Shown one piece after another: positions 32,889 to 41,412 of a stretch of DNA of 64,000 bases. Within the stretch, counting starts at the first letter, position 1. Each line of letters opens with the position of its first letter. The notes below the pieces were generated by a model. It was not told where the DNA came from, did not search any database, and saw only the letters and a list, made by a program, of their open reading frames with translations. The stretch comes from Aquimarina amphilecti (GTDB taxonomy: Bacteria > Bacteroidota > Bacteroidia > Flavobacteriales > Flavobacteriaceae). The position numbers and the translations under genes are program-made. The DNA lies in the NCBI RefSeq assembly GCF_900109375.1, contig NZ_FOAB01000003.1:62001-126000 (forward strand), in the 5' to 3' direction.

Positions 32889-34118
32889 ATGAGGGTCTTT
32901 GAGAAAAACAATAATATTTTTAAGATTCTTTCTGAAGCAATTTCAGAAGGAATTGTAGTTGTCAATAAAGATCAAATAATTGTTGCTACCAATGAATCTG
33001 CGAATGATATATTCGGCTACGAAAAAGACGAGTTAGTAGGTGAAAAATTGACCATTCTTATTCCTAAAAAACATCATCACGCACATCCTAAATATGTGGA
33101 AAAATTCATAGATGATAGTGGAAAAAGAAGTATGGGTATTGGTAGAGATCTTTATGGAGTAAGAAAAGATGACAGTAAATTCCCAGTTGAAGTTGGACTT
33201 AACCCATTTGAAATCTATGAGAATTCTTATGTAATGGCTTTAGTCAGTGATATCACATTGCGTAAAGAACAAGAAGTTAGAATACAGGAATTAAATACTG
33301 AACTTGAAGAAAAAATAAGAAAAAGAACGCAAGAGCTTTCTATTACTATAAAAGAATTAGAAGAAGAAATAAAACTACGTAAAGAGGCAGAAGCAATCAC
33401 CCAAGAATCTTTAAAAAAAGAGAGACAGCTAAATGAATTAAAAACAAAGTTTCTTTCCTTGGTTTCTCATGAATTTAAAACACCATTAAGTGGAATTCTT
33501 ACTTCTGCAACTTTAATAGGAAAATATACTAAAGCTGAACAACAAGAAAAAAGAGATAAGCATCTTGATACTATTAAAAACAAAGTGAAATACTTGGATA
33601 ATATCCTTAATGACTTTCTATCGGTAGAACGTTTAGAAAGTGGTAAAGTGAAGTATAAATTCACCACATTTCCACTTAGCAAAGTAATCAATGAAGTAAT
33701 ATATGACGCTAATATGTTACTAAAAGATGGTCAGCGTATAAAATACCCAAAGGATATAGATGAGTATGTCATAGATTTTGATGAAAAAATATTAGAACTA
33801 GTATTAACAAACCTCATCAGAAATGCGATAAAGTATTCTGGAGAGAACACTACTATAGATTTACAGGTTTTATTAGAAAACGACCTGCTCACCTTTTATA
33901 TTATAGATCAAGGAATTGGTATCCCTGAAAAAGAACAAGAATTTATTTTTAAAAGATATTTTAGAGCAGAAAATGCGCTATTGGATCAAGGAACAGGAAT
34001 CGGATTGAACATCGTAAAAAGTCATTTAGAAAACCTTGGAGGAAGCATTACTTTTAAAAGTAAAGAAAATCAAGGATCTACTTTTACAGTAAACATACCT
34101 ATATCAAAATTATCATAA
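32889..34118 (+). CDS. PAS-domain sensor histidine kinase (FixL-like candidate)
   Basis: 409 residues, no membrane segment. PAS domain about 10-125, coiled coil 127-185, HisKA with phospho-acceptor His194 (SLVSHEFKTPL), HATPase with N-box (NLIRNAIKYSG), DQGIGIP and GTGIGL. In the PAS domain, HHHAHPKYVEKF and SMGIGRDLYGVRKDD align with the FixL heme-pocket stretch: His66 at the proximal ligand position and Arg86 at the distal Arg position. Such residues also occur in PAS domains without heme, so oxygen sensing is a hypothesis. It signals to the receiver-CRP protein two bases downstream. The -7 box at 32877-32884 leaves almost no leader before the ATG, so the mRNA may be leaderless. Confidence 0.88.
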   Translation: MRVFEKNNNIFKILSEAISEGIVVVNKDQIIVATNESANDIFGYEKDELVGEKLTILIPKKHHHAHPKYVEKFIDDSGKRSMGIGRDLYGVRKDDSKFPVEVGLNPFEIYENSYVMALVSDITLRKEQEVRIQELNTELEEKIRKRTQELSITIKELEEEIKLRKEAEAITQESLKKERQLNELKTKFLSLVSHEFKTPLSGILTSATLIGKYTKAEQQEKRDKHLDTIKNKVKYLDNILNDFLSVERLESGKVKYKFTTFPLSKVINEVIYDANMLLKDGQRIKYPKDIDEYVIDFDEKILELVLTNLIRNAIKYSGENTTIDLQVLLENDLLTFYIIDQGIGIPEKEQEFIFKRYFRAENALLDQGTGIGLNIVKSHLENLGGSITFKSKENQGSTFTVNIPISKLS

Positions 34119-34120
34119 TC

Positions 34121-35176
34121 ATGAAAACTATTCTATTAATAGAAGACGATACTGCTCTAAGAGAAAATACCGCAGAACTTTTAGAATTATCCGATTATAA
34201 TGTGATCACATCTCCAAATGGTAAAATAGGTATTACTAAAGCGAAAGAAGAAAAACCTGATATCATTGTTTGTGATATTATGATGCCAGAGATCGATGGT
34301 TATGGTGTTCTGGAAGCATTATCTCGTGATACTATTACTGATCAAATACCTTTTATCTTTTTATCTGCTAAAACAGAACATAAAGAGATCCGTAAAGGAA
34401 TGGATTTAGGAGCGGATGATTATCTTACAAAACCTTTTGATGAAGACGATTTATTAAGTGCTATAGAGAGCCGTTTGGCAAAAGCCCATATTATTTCTAA
34501 AAGATTAAAAGAACAACCTCAAAAACCAGAAGAAGATTCAGGAGATGGGTTGAGAAGCTTACACGAACTCAAAAACTTTTTTGATGATCACGGAGATATT
34601 TCAAGTCACACCAAAGGAGACGCTATTTTTAAAGAAGGAGATCATTCTAATAAAATATACTTGATTCTGAAAGGTGTGGTCAAAACGCATAAAATGGATG
34701 AAAGTGGTAAAGAATTGATTACGGCATTGTTTAAAGAAGATGATTTTTTAGGTTTTACATCATTTACCGATCATACTCCATATCAAGAATCAGCAACTGC
34801 AGTAGAAGATGCAGAGTTGGCCGGTGTATCTAAAACAGATCTAAAAGATATATTAGAAAAAAGTAAAAACATTTCTTTAGAATTAATGGAATTGCTTAGT
34901 GATAATCTTTCCGAAATAAAAGAGCAATTATTACAGATGGCGTATAGTTCGGTCCGTAAAAAAACTGCTCAAACCATTTTACAATTCACTCAAGTATTAA
35001 ATAAAAAACCTGAAGAAAGTATTAAAATATCCCGAAACGATTTAGCTAGTGTGGCGGGTATTGCCACAGAAAGTTTAATACGTACATTATCCAGTTTTAA
35101 AAAAGATGGACTTATCGAAATTGAAGGTCGTAATATTAAAATCTTAGATCTACCAAAACTTCAACTTATAGAATAA
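34121..35176 (+). CDS. response regulator with receiver and CRP/FNR domains
   Basis: 351 residues: receiver domain 1-120 (acidic pair EDD, phospho-acceptor Asp52, Lys104), linker, cyclic-nucleotide-like beta-roll about 145-250, and a CRP-type HTH (ISRNDLASVAGIATESLIRTLSSFKKDG). Glu317 and Arg321 of the recognition helix correspond to the Glu and Arg that CRP and FNR use to read TGA/TCA half-sites. There is no Fe-S cysteine cluster, so it is controlled by phosphorylation instead. The ten TGAYNNNNRTCA-type boxes around it are its most likely targets, including its own operon. It combines FixJ and FixK roles in one protein. Confidence 0.9.
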   Translation: MKTILLIEDDTALRENTAELLELSDYNVITSPNGKIGITKAKEEKPDIIVCDIMMPEIDGYGVLEALSRDTITDQIPFIFLSAKTEHKEIRKGMDLGADDYLTKPFDEDDLLSAIESRLAKAHIISKRLKEQPQKPEEDSGDGLRSLHELKNFFDDHGDISSHTKGDAIFKEGDHSNKIYLILKGVVKTHKMDESGKELITALFKEDDFLGFTSFTDHTPYQESATAVEDAELAGVSKTDLKDILEKSKNISLELMELLSDNLSEIKEQLLQMAYSSVRKKTAQTILQFTQVLNKKPEESIKISRNDLASVAGIATESLIRTLSSFKKDGLIEIEGRNIKILDLPKLQLIE

Positions 35177-35189
35177 AAAACAGCTAAGC

Positions 35190-35232
35190 TGATTTTTGTC
35201 ATATTTTTCATAGACACATCCTAATACATTTG
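35190..35232 (+). promoter_or_regulatory. FNR/CRP-type box 9 and promoter of uspA-hemN
   Basis: TGATTTTTGTCA (35190-35201; the exact reverse complement of box 8) with the perfect -7 box TACATTTG (35225-35232) centred 33 bp downstream. Confidence 0.78.
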
Positions 35233-35253
35233 TTGTATTAGAACGTATTAAAA

Positions 35254-36093
35254 ATGAAGAATATTCTTATTCCAACAGATTTTTCGGAAAATTCATGGAA
35301 TGCTATTACCTATGCTTTGTCATTTTTTGAAAAAGTAAGATGTAATTTCTATTTTCTACATATTTCCCCATATAAACAAGTTATCGGGAATGAATCATTT
35401 TTTGAGTCAACTCATCAAGTTGTAGAAAACGTTACTCGTAATGATCAGGAACAAATGCAATTACTATTAAAAAGGGTTCAAAAATTACCTCTTAATCCAA
35501 AACATCACTTCTTTACTATCAATGAGTATATCTTTTTTATAGATACCATTCGAAAACAGGTTGAAGAAAAGGGTATTGATTTTATCGTAATGGGAACTAA
35601 AGGAGCTTCTGGATTAAAAGAAAAAACAGTAGGTAGTAATACCGGTGATGTCATAACCAAGGTAAAATGTCCAGTTCTAGTAATTCCTGAAAAAGCCAAA
35701 TATTCTAAAATTAATGAAATTGCTTTCCCTACAGATTATAATATATTCTATAAAAGTAAAATACTACAAACCATAACAGAAACTCTTACTATCAATAATG
35801 CAGCACTACGAGTGTTACATATTGCTAAAAAAGAAAAAGAACTTACAGAGTTACAAAAAAGAAACAAAAATATTCTTAATGATTTTTTAGAAGAAGATAT
35901 AGATCATAGTTTTCACTCTTTATCTAATACTAATATAGAACAAGCTGTTCAATGCTTTGTAGAAAGCCGAGATATCAGTATGATCACCATGGTTGCTAAG
36001 AACCTCAACTTTTTTCAAAGGATTCTATTTCATCCAACAGTAGAAAAAATAAGTTATCATATCAATATCCCATTTCTCGTATTACACGAATAA
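35254..36093 (+). CDS. universal stress protein, two-domain (UspA)
   Basis: 279 residues with two Usp domains; the first has MGTKGASGLKEKTVGSNTGDVI, the second lacks a full ATP motif. A paralogue of the protein at 27815-28651. It lies directly behind the regulator gene but has its own box-9 promoter and probably carries hemN in the same transcript (22-bp gap). Confidence 0.9.
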   Translation: MKNILIPTDFSENSWNAITYALSFFEKVRCNFYFLHISPYKQVIGNESFFESTHQVVENVTRNDQEQMQLLLKRVQKLPLNPKHHFFTINEYIFFIDTIRKQVEEKGIDFIVMGTKGASGLKEKTVGSNTGDVITKVKCPVLVIPEKAKYSKINEIAFPTDYNIFYKSKILQTITETLTINNAALRVLHIAKKEKELTELQKRNKNILNDFLEEDIDHSFHSLSNTNIEQAVQCFVESRDISMITMVAKNLNFFQRILFHPTVEKISYHINIPFLVLHE

Positions 36094-36115
36094 GAATTAC
36101 CTAAAAAATAATACA

Positions 36116-37480
36116 ATGCATACTAATTTAGTGGACAAATATAATGTTCCAGGACCTAGATACACCAGTTATCCTACAGTACCCTATTGGGATCAAGAAA
36201 TATTTTCATTAAATAAGTGGAAAAACTCAGTGATAACATCCTTTAAAGAAAGTAATGACTCACAAGGAATCAGTATATATATTCATTTACCTTTTTGTGA
36301 AAGCATGTGTACTTTCTGTGGATGTAACAAACGGATTACTAAACGACATACTGTAGAAATACCATATATCAATTCGGTTTTAAAAGAATGGCAGTTATAT
36401 CTAAATATGCTAGAAACAAAACCAAAAATTAAAGAATTGCATTTGGGTGGAGGAACCCCCACATTCTTTTCATCAGAAAACTTAGAATACTTAATCAAGG
36501 GATTGTTTTCTTCTACAAAATCAGCTGAAGCTTGTGAATTTAGTTTTGAAGGGCATCCAAATAACACTACTCGTGAACATCTACAAACATTATACGATGT
36601 AGGTTTTAGAAGAGTAAGTTTTGGTGTTCAGGACTATAATGAAAAGGTCCAAAAAGCAATTCATCGTGTACAACCATTTGAAAAAGTAAAATATGTTACC
36701 GAAATAGCAAGAGAAATTGGATATACTTCGATTGGTCATGATATCATTTTTGGATTACCATTCCAGACTGAAGAAGCTGTAGTTCATACTATTCAGAAAA
36801 CCAAAGAATTATTACCTGATCGATTAGCTTTCTACAGTTACGCGCATATTCCATGGCAAAAAGGAAATGGACAACGCGGGTATAATGAAAAAGACCTTCC
36901 TACTGGAGAACAAAAACGACGACAATACGAAACTGGTAAAAAATTATTATCCAAAGTCGGTTATGTAGAAATAGGAATGGATCATTTTGCACTTAAAAGC
37001 GATACACTATTCCTAGCTATGGAAGATCAAAACCTACATCGTAATTTTATGGGGTACACGGTATCAAAAACCAAAATGATGATCGGTTTAGGAGTATCTT
37101 CTATTAGTGATAGCTGGTATGGGTTTGCTCAAAATGTAAAAGGCATAGAATCCTATCAAAATTTAGTCAACCAAGGAATAATACCAGTATACAGAGGTCA
37201 TATACTAACAAAAAAAGATGAAATCATAAGACAACATATACTAAACCTTATGTGTAATTTTAGGACCGAATGGAGTAATAACCAACTTTATTTTGATGAA
37301 TTAATAGATGTATCTATACGCTTAAAAGAAATGGAACAAGACGGATTGGTAATTATGACCGATCATAGTATTGAAGTTACCGAAAAAGGGAAACCATTTG
37401 TGCGTAACATCTGCATGGCTTTTGACTTACGATTACAACAAAATAAACCTGGAACACAACTTTTCTCAATGACTGTATAA
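36116..37480 (+). CDS. hemN: oxygen-independent coproporphyrinogen III oxidase (radical SAM)
   Basis: 454 residues, full length. It makes protoporphyrinogen IX from coproporphyrinogen III without O2 in heme synthesis. Motifs: YTSYPTVPYW at the start, the Fe-S motif CESMCTFCGC (Cys-x3-Cys-x2-Cys plus a further Cys), HLGGGTPTF, and HGFQY-like C-terminal HemN pattern (GMDHFALKSD, NFMGYT). Expression with the low-oxygen regulon supplies heme for the cbb3 oxidase. Confidence 0.96.
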   Translation: MHTNLVDKYNVPGPRYTSYPTVPYWDQEIFSLNKWKNSVITSFKESNDSQGISIYIHLPFCESMCTFCGCNKRITKRHTVEIPYINSVLKEWQLYLNMLETKPKIKELHLGGGTPTFFSSENLEYLIKGLFSSTKSAEACEFSFEGHPNNTTREHLQTLYDVGFRRVSFGVQDYNEKVQKAIHRVQPFEKVKYVTEIAREIGYTSIGHDIIFGLPFQTEEAVVHTIQKTKELLPDRLAFYSYAHIPWQKGNGQRGYNEKDLPTGEQKRRQYETGKKLLSKVGYVEIGMDHFALKSDTLFLAMEDQNLHRNFMGYTVSKTKMMIGLGVSSISDSWYGFAQNVKGIESYQNLVNQGIIPVYRGHILTKKDEIIRQHILNLMCNFRTEWSNNQLYFDELIDVSIRLKEMEQDGLVIMTDHSIEVTEKGKPFVRNICMAFDLRLQQNKPGTQLFSMTV

Positions 37481-37520
37481 AATAGCTGTTTTAAGGTTTT
37501 TAAATACTGTATAATTACTA

Positions 37521-38225
37521 CTAATGACATTCGAAATTGGAAGAAACAATTTCTGTAGATTGTTTTGGCGAAACATATGGAATTCCTAATCCCATTCCTC
37601 TTAAAATAAATAACAAACCCATCATCACAATAAACATAGGAATAGCTTTTTGAATATGTTTTCGTATCCACTTTCCTTTAAACATATTACCTGCATACAC
37701 CACTAAAGTCATTAGTGGAATCGTACCTAAACCAAATAAAAGCACATACAGTGTACTATTCATAATATTACCTAAAGCTACCGCAGCAAAAACTGCCATA
37801 TATACCAATCCACAAGGAAGAAATCCGTTTAAAAAACCAATAGTTAAAAATGTATCTGGTGTTTTCTTTTTAAGTTCTTTTCCTAATGCACTCTTGATCT
37901 TAGAAATTATCCGATATATCGGTTTAGAAAAATTATATTTCATAAGTACTGATGAAGGTATCAAAACCACTAGGATCATTACAATCCCAATGCTAATAGA
38001 AAGTCCTTGTTGCATTCCAAAAATGTTCAGACTATTTCCTATCAATCCAAAAAATAATCCTATAATACCGTATGCCAGCAAGCGGCCCAAATGATATAAA
38101 GAGATTTGAAAAACTTTCTTAAACTGATTCTTATGATCTAATGGCAACATAAACGCAATGGGGCCACACATCCCAACACAGTGAAAACTTCCTAAAAGAC
38201 CTAATATGAATGCAGAAACTAACAT
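37521..38225 (-). CDS. DsbD/TauE-like membrane protein of the cbb3 locus
   Basis: 234 residues with six membrane segments. Motifs GSFHCVGMCGPIAF and GFLPCGLVYMA place it in the UreH-like/DsbD_2 transmembrane family, annotated as sulfite exporter TauE/SafE in many flavobacteria. It always follows ccoGH in this phylum and is thought to aid cbb3 assembly, perhaps with copper or thiol chemistry; the Cys residues and the C-terminal FECH could take part. It begins one base after the ccoH stop codon. Confidence 0.82.
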   Translation of the reverse strand: MLVSAFILGLLGSFHCVGMCGPIAFMLPLDHKNQFKKVFQISLYHLGRLLAYGIIGLFFGLIGNSLNIFGMQQGLSISIGIVMILVVLIPSSVLMKYNFSKPIYRIISKIKSALGKELKKKTPDTFLTIGFLNGFLPCGLVYMAVFAAVALGNIMNSTLYVLLFGLGTIPLMTLVVYAGNMFKGKWIRKHIQKAIPMFIVMMGLLFILRGMGLGIPYVSPKQSTEIVSSNFECH

Positions 38226-38672
38226 TTAATATGTAAATGATTCTTTAAATAAATAAGAAGTATTCTCATGTTCCCAATTCACCGTAATGTTCCATCGCCC
38301 TTCTATCAACTTATTTTTCAGAACCAATAATTCTGAACTGTGTAGCTTGATCGGGACTTGGAAATCCAACTTTTTGTTAGAAGGACGATACAAGGAAATA
38401 GTTCCGGTCAGTTTTTTGGAGTTTATATCCTCCGGAAATGTAATCAGTAATCCTTCGGATACCTTTTTAATCGTAATATTACTTTTTAGTGCCTTTGCAT
38501 TTTTTTCAGCATTGATCTCTTCCTGAAAAGCCAACTCTTGTTTGTAGTAATCTTCTGTTACTAAATCGTGTTCAAACTTTTTATCCGTATTCATTCGTAT
38601 TACAAAGAATAGTATAAAACTTATAAATCCTATAAATACCAATACAATTGCAGTACCCCAGTTTATTTTCAT
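38226..38672 (-). CDS. ccoH: CcoH/FixH-like cbb3 assembly protein
   Basis: 148 residues: an N-terminal membrane anchor (WGTAIVLVFIGFISFILFFVIRM) then a periplasmic beta-domain with the FixH start pattern DLVTEDYYKQELAFQEEINAEKNA. FixH/CcoH is needed for stable cbb3 oxidase assembly. Located between ccoG and the DsbD/TauE-like gene. Confidence 0.88.
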   Translation of the reverse strand: MKINWGTAIVLVFIGFISFILFFVIRMNTDKKFEHDLVTEDYYKQELAFQEEINAEKNAKALKSNITIKKVSEGLLITFPEDINSKKLTGTISLYRPSNKKLDFQVPIKLHSSELLVLKNKLIEGRWNITVNWEHENTSYLFKESFTY

Positions 38673-38781
38673 AACTCATTTTTTTATTCCTGTTTAGGAT
38701 TCCAGTTTAGGCCGGAATCCAAAACACATTTTTTAGAATTTTCTTTTCTCCACTACTCAGCAACTCATAGACTCACCTTCG

Positions 38782-40209
38782 TTACCTATAACTTCTAGGT
38801 CCTAAAAACGCTGTGGTGGTTGTTTCGATCAATTCATTATCATTCGCGTATACTCCAATTTTTACTTTATCCTTATCACCGCTTAACGCAAAAGCATTAA
38901 TTTCTATAAATAATGTCCCCTCTGCCAATCCTTGTTTAGGCACCACAAAGTTTTTATGAGTTACTATTTCTATGGTACCAGTATGAGATAATAATTCGAA
39001 ATGAACGTTTTCGATATCATTAATCGTTTTATTTACTAGTTTAAATGTATATACATTACTAATCATATTATTTTCTTTTCGCTCATACAATTGCCCTGGT
39101 AACCTTAAAATATTCGCTTCGACATCATTTCTCAAAAAAGACATTCCCAGAAAAACACCAATCAATATCACCAATACGGCTGTATATCCTTTTAGTCTTG
39201 GTGTAAACTTAAATTTCTCCTTTTTAGCGATATCATCTTCACTGGCATATCGGATCAATCCTTTCGGAAGGTTTACACTTTCCATCATATGATCACAGGC
39301 ATCAATACAGGCAGTACAATTCACACATTCTAACTGTGTTCCATTGCGGATATCGATTCCTGTTGGACATACATGTACACATTGAAAACAATCTATACAA
39401 TCGCCTTTTCCACTTTTAGATCTGTCTTCATTCTTCTTAAACTTCGCCCTGCCATCTTCTTTTTCTCCTCGTTTATAATCGTATGCAACCACAATGGATT
39501 TAGCATCCAACAATACGCCTTGTAATCGACCATATGGACAAGCAATTACACAAACCTGTTCTCTAAACCAGGCAAAGACAAAATAAAATACTGCGGTAAA
39601 TATTAATAAGGAAATTAAAGTCCCCACATGCTGAAAAGGGCCATCAATAAATATATATTGGATTAACACATCACTACCGATCAAGTAAGCCAAAAACACA
39701 TTCGCTATTAAAAATGAAATGATAAAAAACACCACCCATTTAAGAAGGCGTTTTTTGATTTTTTCGGCGTTCCAAGGTTGTTTATCCAATCGTATTTGTT
39801 TTCCTCTATCTCCTTCGATCCAATATTCTATTCGTCGAAAAACCATTTCCATAAATATGGTTTGCGGGCATATCCAACCACAGAATAATCTTCCAAAAGC
39901 TACTGTAAATAATATTACAAAGACTACCCCAATAATCATTGATATTACGAACAGATGAAAATCCTGTGGCCAGAAAGGAGCTCCGAAAATGTTGAAACGT
40001 CGCTCTAACACATTAAATAATAAAAATTGGTTGCCATTGATTTTAATAAAAGGAGCAGAAAACAAAAAAATCAATAACCCATAACTCACCCATTTGCGAT
40101 ATTCATAAAATATACCACTAGGTTTTTTAGGATATAACCAGGCACGTTTTCCTTCTTCATTAATCGTACCGATAGAATCTCTAAATGTTTCGTTTTCTGG
40201 CGTTTCCAA
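38782..40209 (-). CDS. ccoG: CcoG/FixG-like cbb3 accessory protein, polyferredoxin
   Basis: 475 residues with about five membrane segments, FCGWICPQ near the first third, and two 4Fe-4S motifs (CIDCFQCVHVCP and CVNCTACIDACD). The C-terminal domain is the IG-like FixG fold. CcoG is a membrane ferredoxin proposed to reduce copper for cbb3 maturation. It lies 50 bp after ccoP. Confidence 0.95.
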   Translation of the reverse strand: METPENETFRDSIGTINEEGKRAWLYPKKPSGIFYEYRKWVSYGLLIFLFSAPFIKINGNQFLLFNVLERRFNIFGAPFWPQDFHLFVISMIIGVVFVILFTVAFGRLFCGWICPQTIFMEMVFRRIEYWIEGDRGKQIRLDKQPWNAEKIKKRLLKWVVFFIISFLIANVFLAYLIGSDVLIQYIFIDGPFQHVGTLISLLIFTAVFYFVFAWFREQVCVIACPYGRLQGVLLDAKSIVVAYDYKRGEKEDGRAKFKKNEDRSKSGKGDCIDCFQCVHVCPTGIDIRNGTQLECVNCTACIDACDHMMESVNLPKGLIRYASEDDIAKKEKFKFTPRLKGYTAVLVILIGVFLGMSFLRNDVEANILRLPGQLYERKENNMISNVYTFKLVNKTINDIENVHFELLSHTGTIEIVTHKNFVVPKQGLAEGTLFIEINAFALSGDKDKVKIGVYANDNELIETTTTAFLGPRSYR

Positions 40210-40259
40210 TGGACAATAATTATTAATTATACGATATATACTATGCTAACTTTGTTATA

Positions 40260-41213
40260 CTAATTGCTTACTACAGACGTTGAGTCTGTAACAGTTTCTG
40301 GAACTTCTTCTTCCAAAACATCTTCTTTTACAGCATCTGGATCAATCCAGATCTCACCTTGCGCCTCTTTAGGTTCTGCAGGAGTTGTACCTCCTAATGT
40401 AATCACATAACTTGCTACTTGCGCCATTTCTGCTGGTTTTAGGGTTTGCTTCCAGGCAACCATACCTTTCCCATCACGTCCACCTTCAGAAATAGTTTTG
40501 AATACATTTTTAATGCCTCCTCCCAAAATCCAATTTGGATCTGTTAGATTCGGACCGATTCCTCCTCCTCCATCTGCTTTGTGGCAAGCCACACAATTGG
40601 TCGTGAAAATTGCTTTACCAGCACTAATATCAGCAGCATCCGTTAGCAATACAACTGTATTTATATCCACAAGATCTTTGGCTGTTTTTTTATACGCTTC
40701 GATAGCGACCAAGGCCTCAGCTACTTCTGTTTCATACTCTTCCGTTTGGTTGTAATCATTAAATACATGAAAACGCACCAAATAGATCACTCCGAATAGA
40801 ATGGTCGCATAAAAACCATACACCCACCAAGGCGGAAGGTTGTTATCCAGCTCCTTAATGCCATCATAATTGTGATCCAGAATAATTTCATCTTCTTCTG
40901 CTACTGGCGTACTATCCACTAATTTTAGATAGGTAGCTTTGATCCATCCAAACTGTTTGTCTTTTTTAATCTTCTGGCTTAGTACATAACGTTCTTGGGC
41001 TTCGGGTTTCAGAGATTTAAACAACACACTTCGTAATGCCTCTACACAAATCTCTATAGCGATCGCAAATAACAATACGATGCCTAACACTGCCCAACTA
41101 ATTGGTACTGCAATAAATGCCGATTCTTCTCCAGAATCCACTGCCCATTCTATTAAAAAATAAGTGATCAATAGTAATGCAATGACTCTGATATAGGATA
41201 CTGTACTTCTCAT
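40260..41213 (-). CDS. ccoP: cbb3-type cytochrome c oxidase subunit III, monoheme
   Basis: 317 residues: two membrane segments near the N-terminus, a third at about 130-150 (PPWWVYGFYATILFGVIYLVRFHVFNDY), and one cytochrome c domain with CVACH (FTTNCVACHKADGGGGIGPNLTDP) and axial Met (GMVAWKQTLKP). Proteobacterial CcoP has two hemes c; I see only one CxxCH. It carries electrons to the CcoN heart. The acidic C-terminal tail (EDVLEEEVPETVTDS) is unusual. Confidence 0.93.
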   Translation of the reverse strand: MRSTVSYIRVIALLLITYFLIEWAVDSGEESAFIAVPISWAVLGIVLLFAIAIEICVEALRSVLFKSLKPEAQERYVLSQKIKKDKQFGWIKATYLKLVDSTPVAEEDEIILDHNYDGIKELDNNLPPWWVYGFYATILFGVIYLVRFHVFNDYNQTEEYETEVAEALVAIEAYKKTAKDLVDINTVVLLTDAADISAGKAIFTTNCVACHKADGGGGIGPNLTDPNWILGGGIKNVFKTISEGGRDGKGMVAWKQTLKPAEMAQVASYVITLGGTTPAEPKEAQGEIWIDPDAVKEDVLEEEVPETVTDSTSVVSN

Positions 41214-41401
41214 AGTATTAATTCGTTTTCATTTTCTGATTCGAATGGAATCTCGCTTACTTCTTTTATATGTTCCTTTTTTGCTGAAATTACCCACCAG
41301 AATAAGGCAGTAAAAAAGATGAAAAATATCAGTAGTGATATGATAGGATATATCTCTACGCCTTCGATACTTTCCATATGTCCTTTGATAAATTTAAACA
41401 T
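41210..41401 (-). CDS. ccoQ: CcoQ-like small subunit
   Basis: 63 residues with one membrane helix (IISLLIFFIFFTALFWWVISA) and a short acidic tail. Location between ccoNO and ccoP and the hydrophobic FTALFWW pattern identify it as CcoQ. It stabilises the CcoNOP complex. The stop overlaps the ccoP start by 4 bp. Confidence 0.85.
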   Translation of the reverse strand: MFKFIKGHMESIEGVEIYPIISLLIFFIFFTALFWWVISAKKEHIKEVSEIPFESENENELIL

Positions 41402-41412
41402 GGTTTATTTCT

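Noticed and set aside
37363..37671. 102-codon minus-strand frame across the hemN end
   Set aside because: It overlaps both hemN and the DsbD/TauE-like gene in a different frame; protein rich in Cys, Tyr and Phe without pattern.
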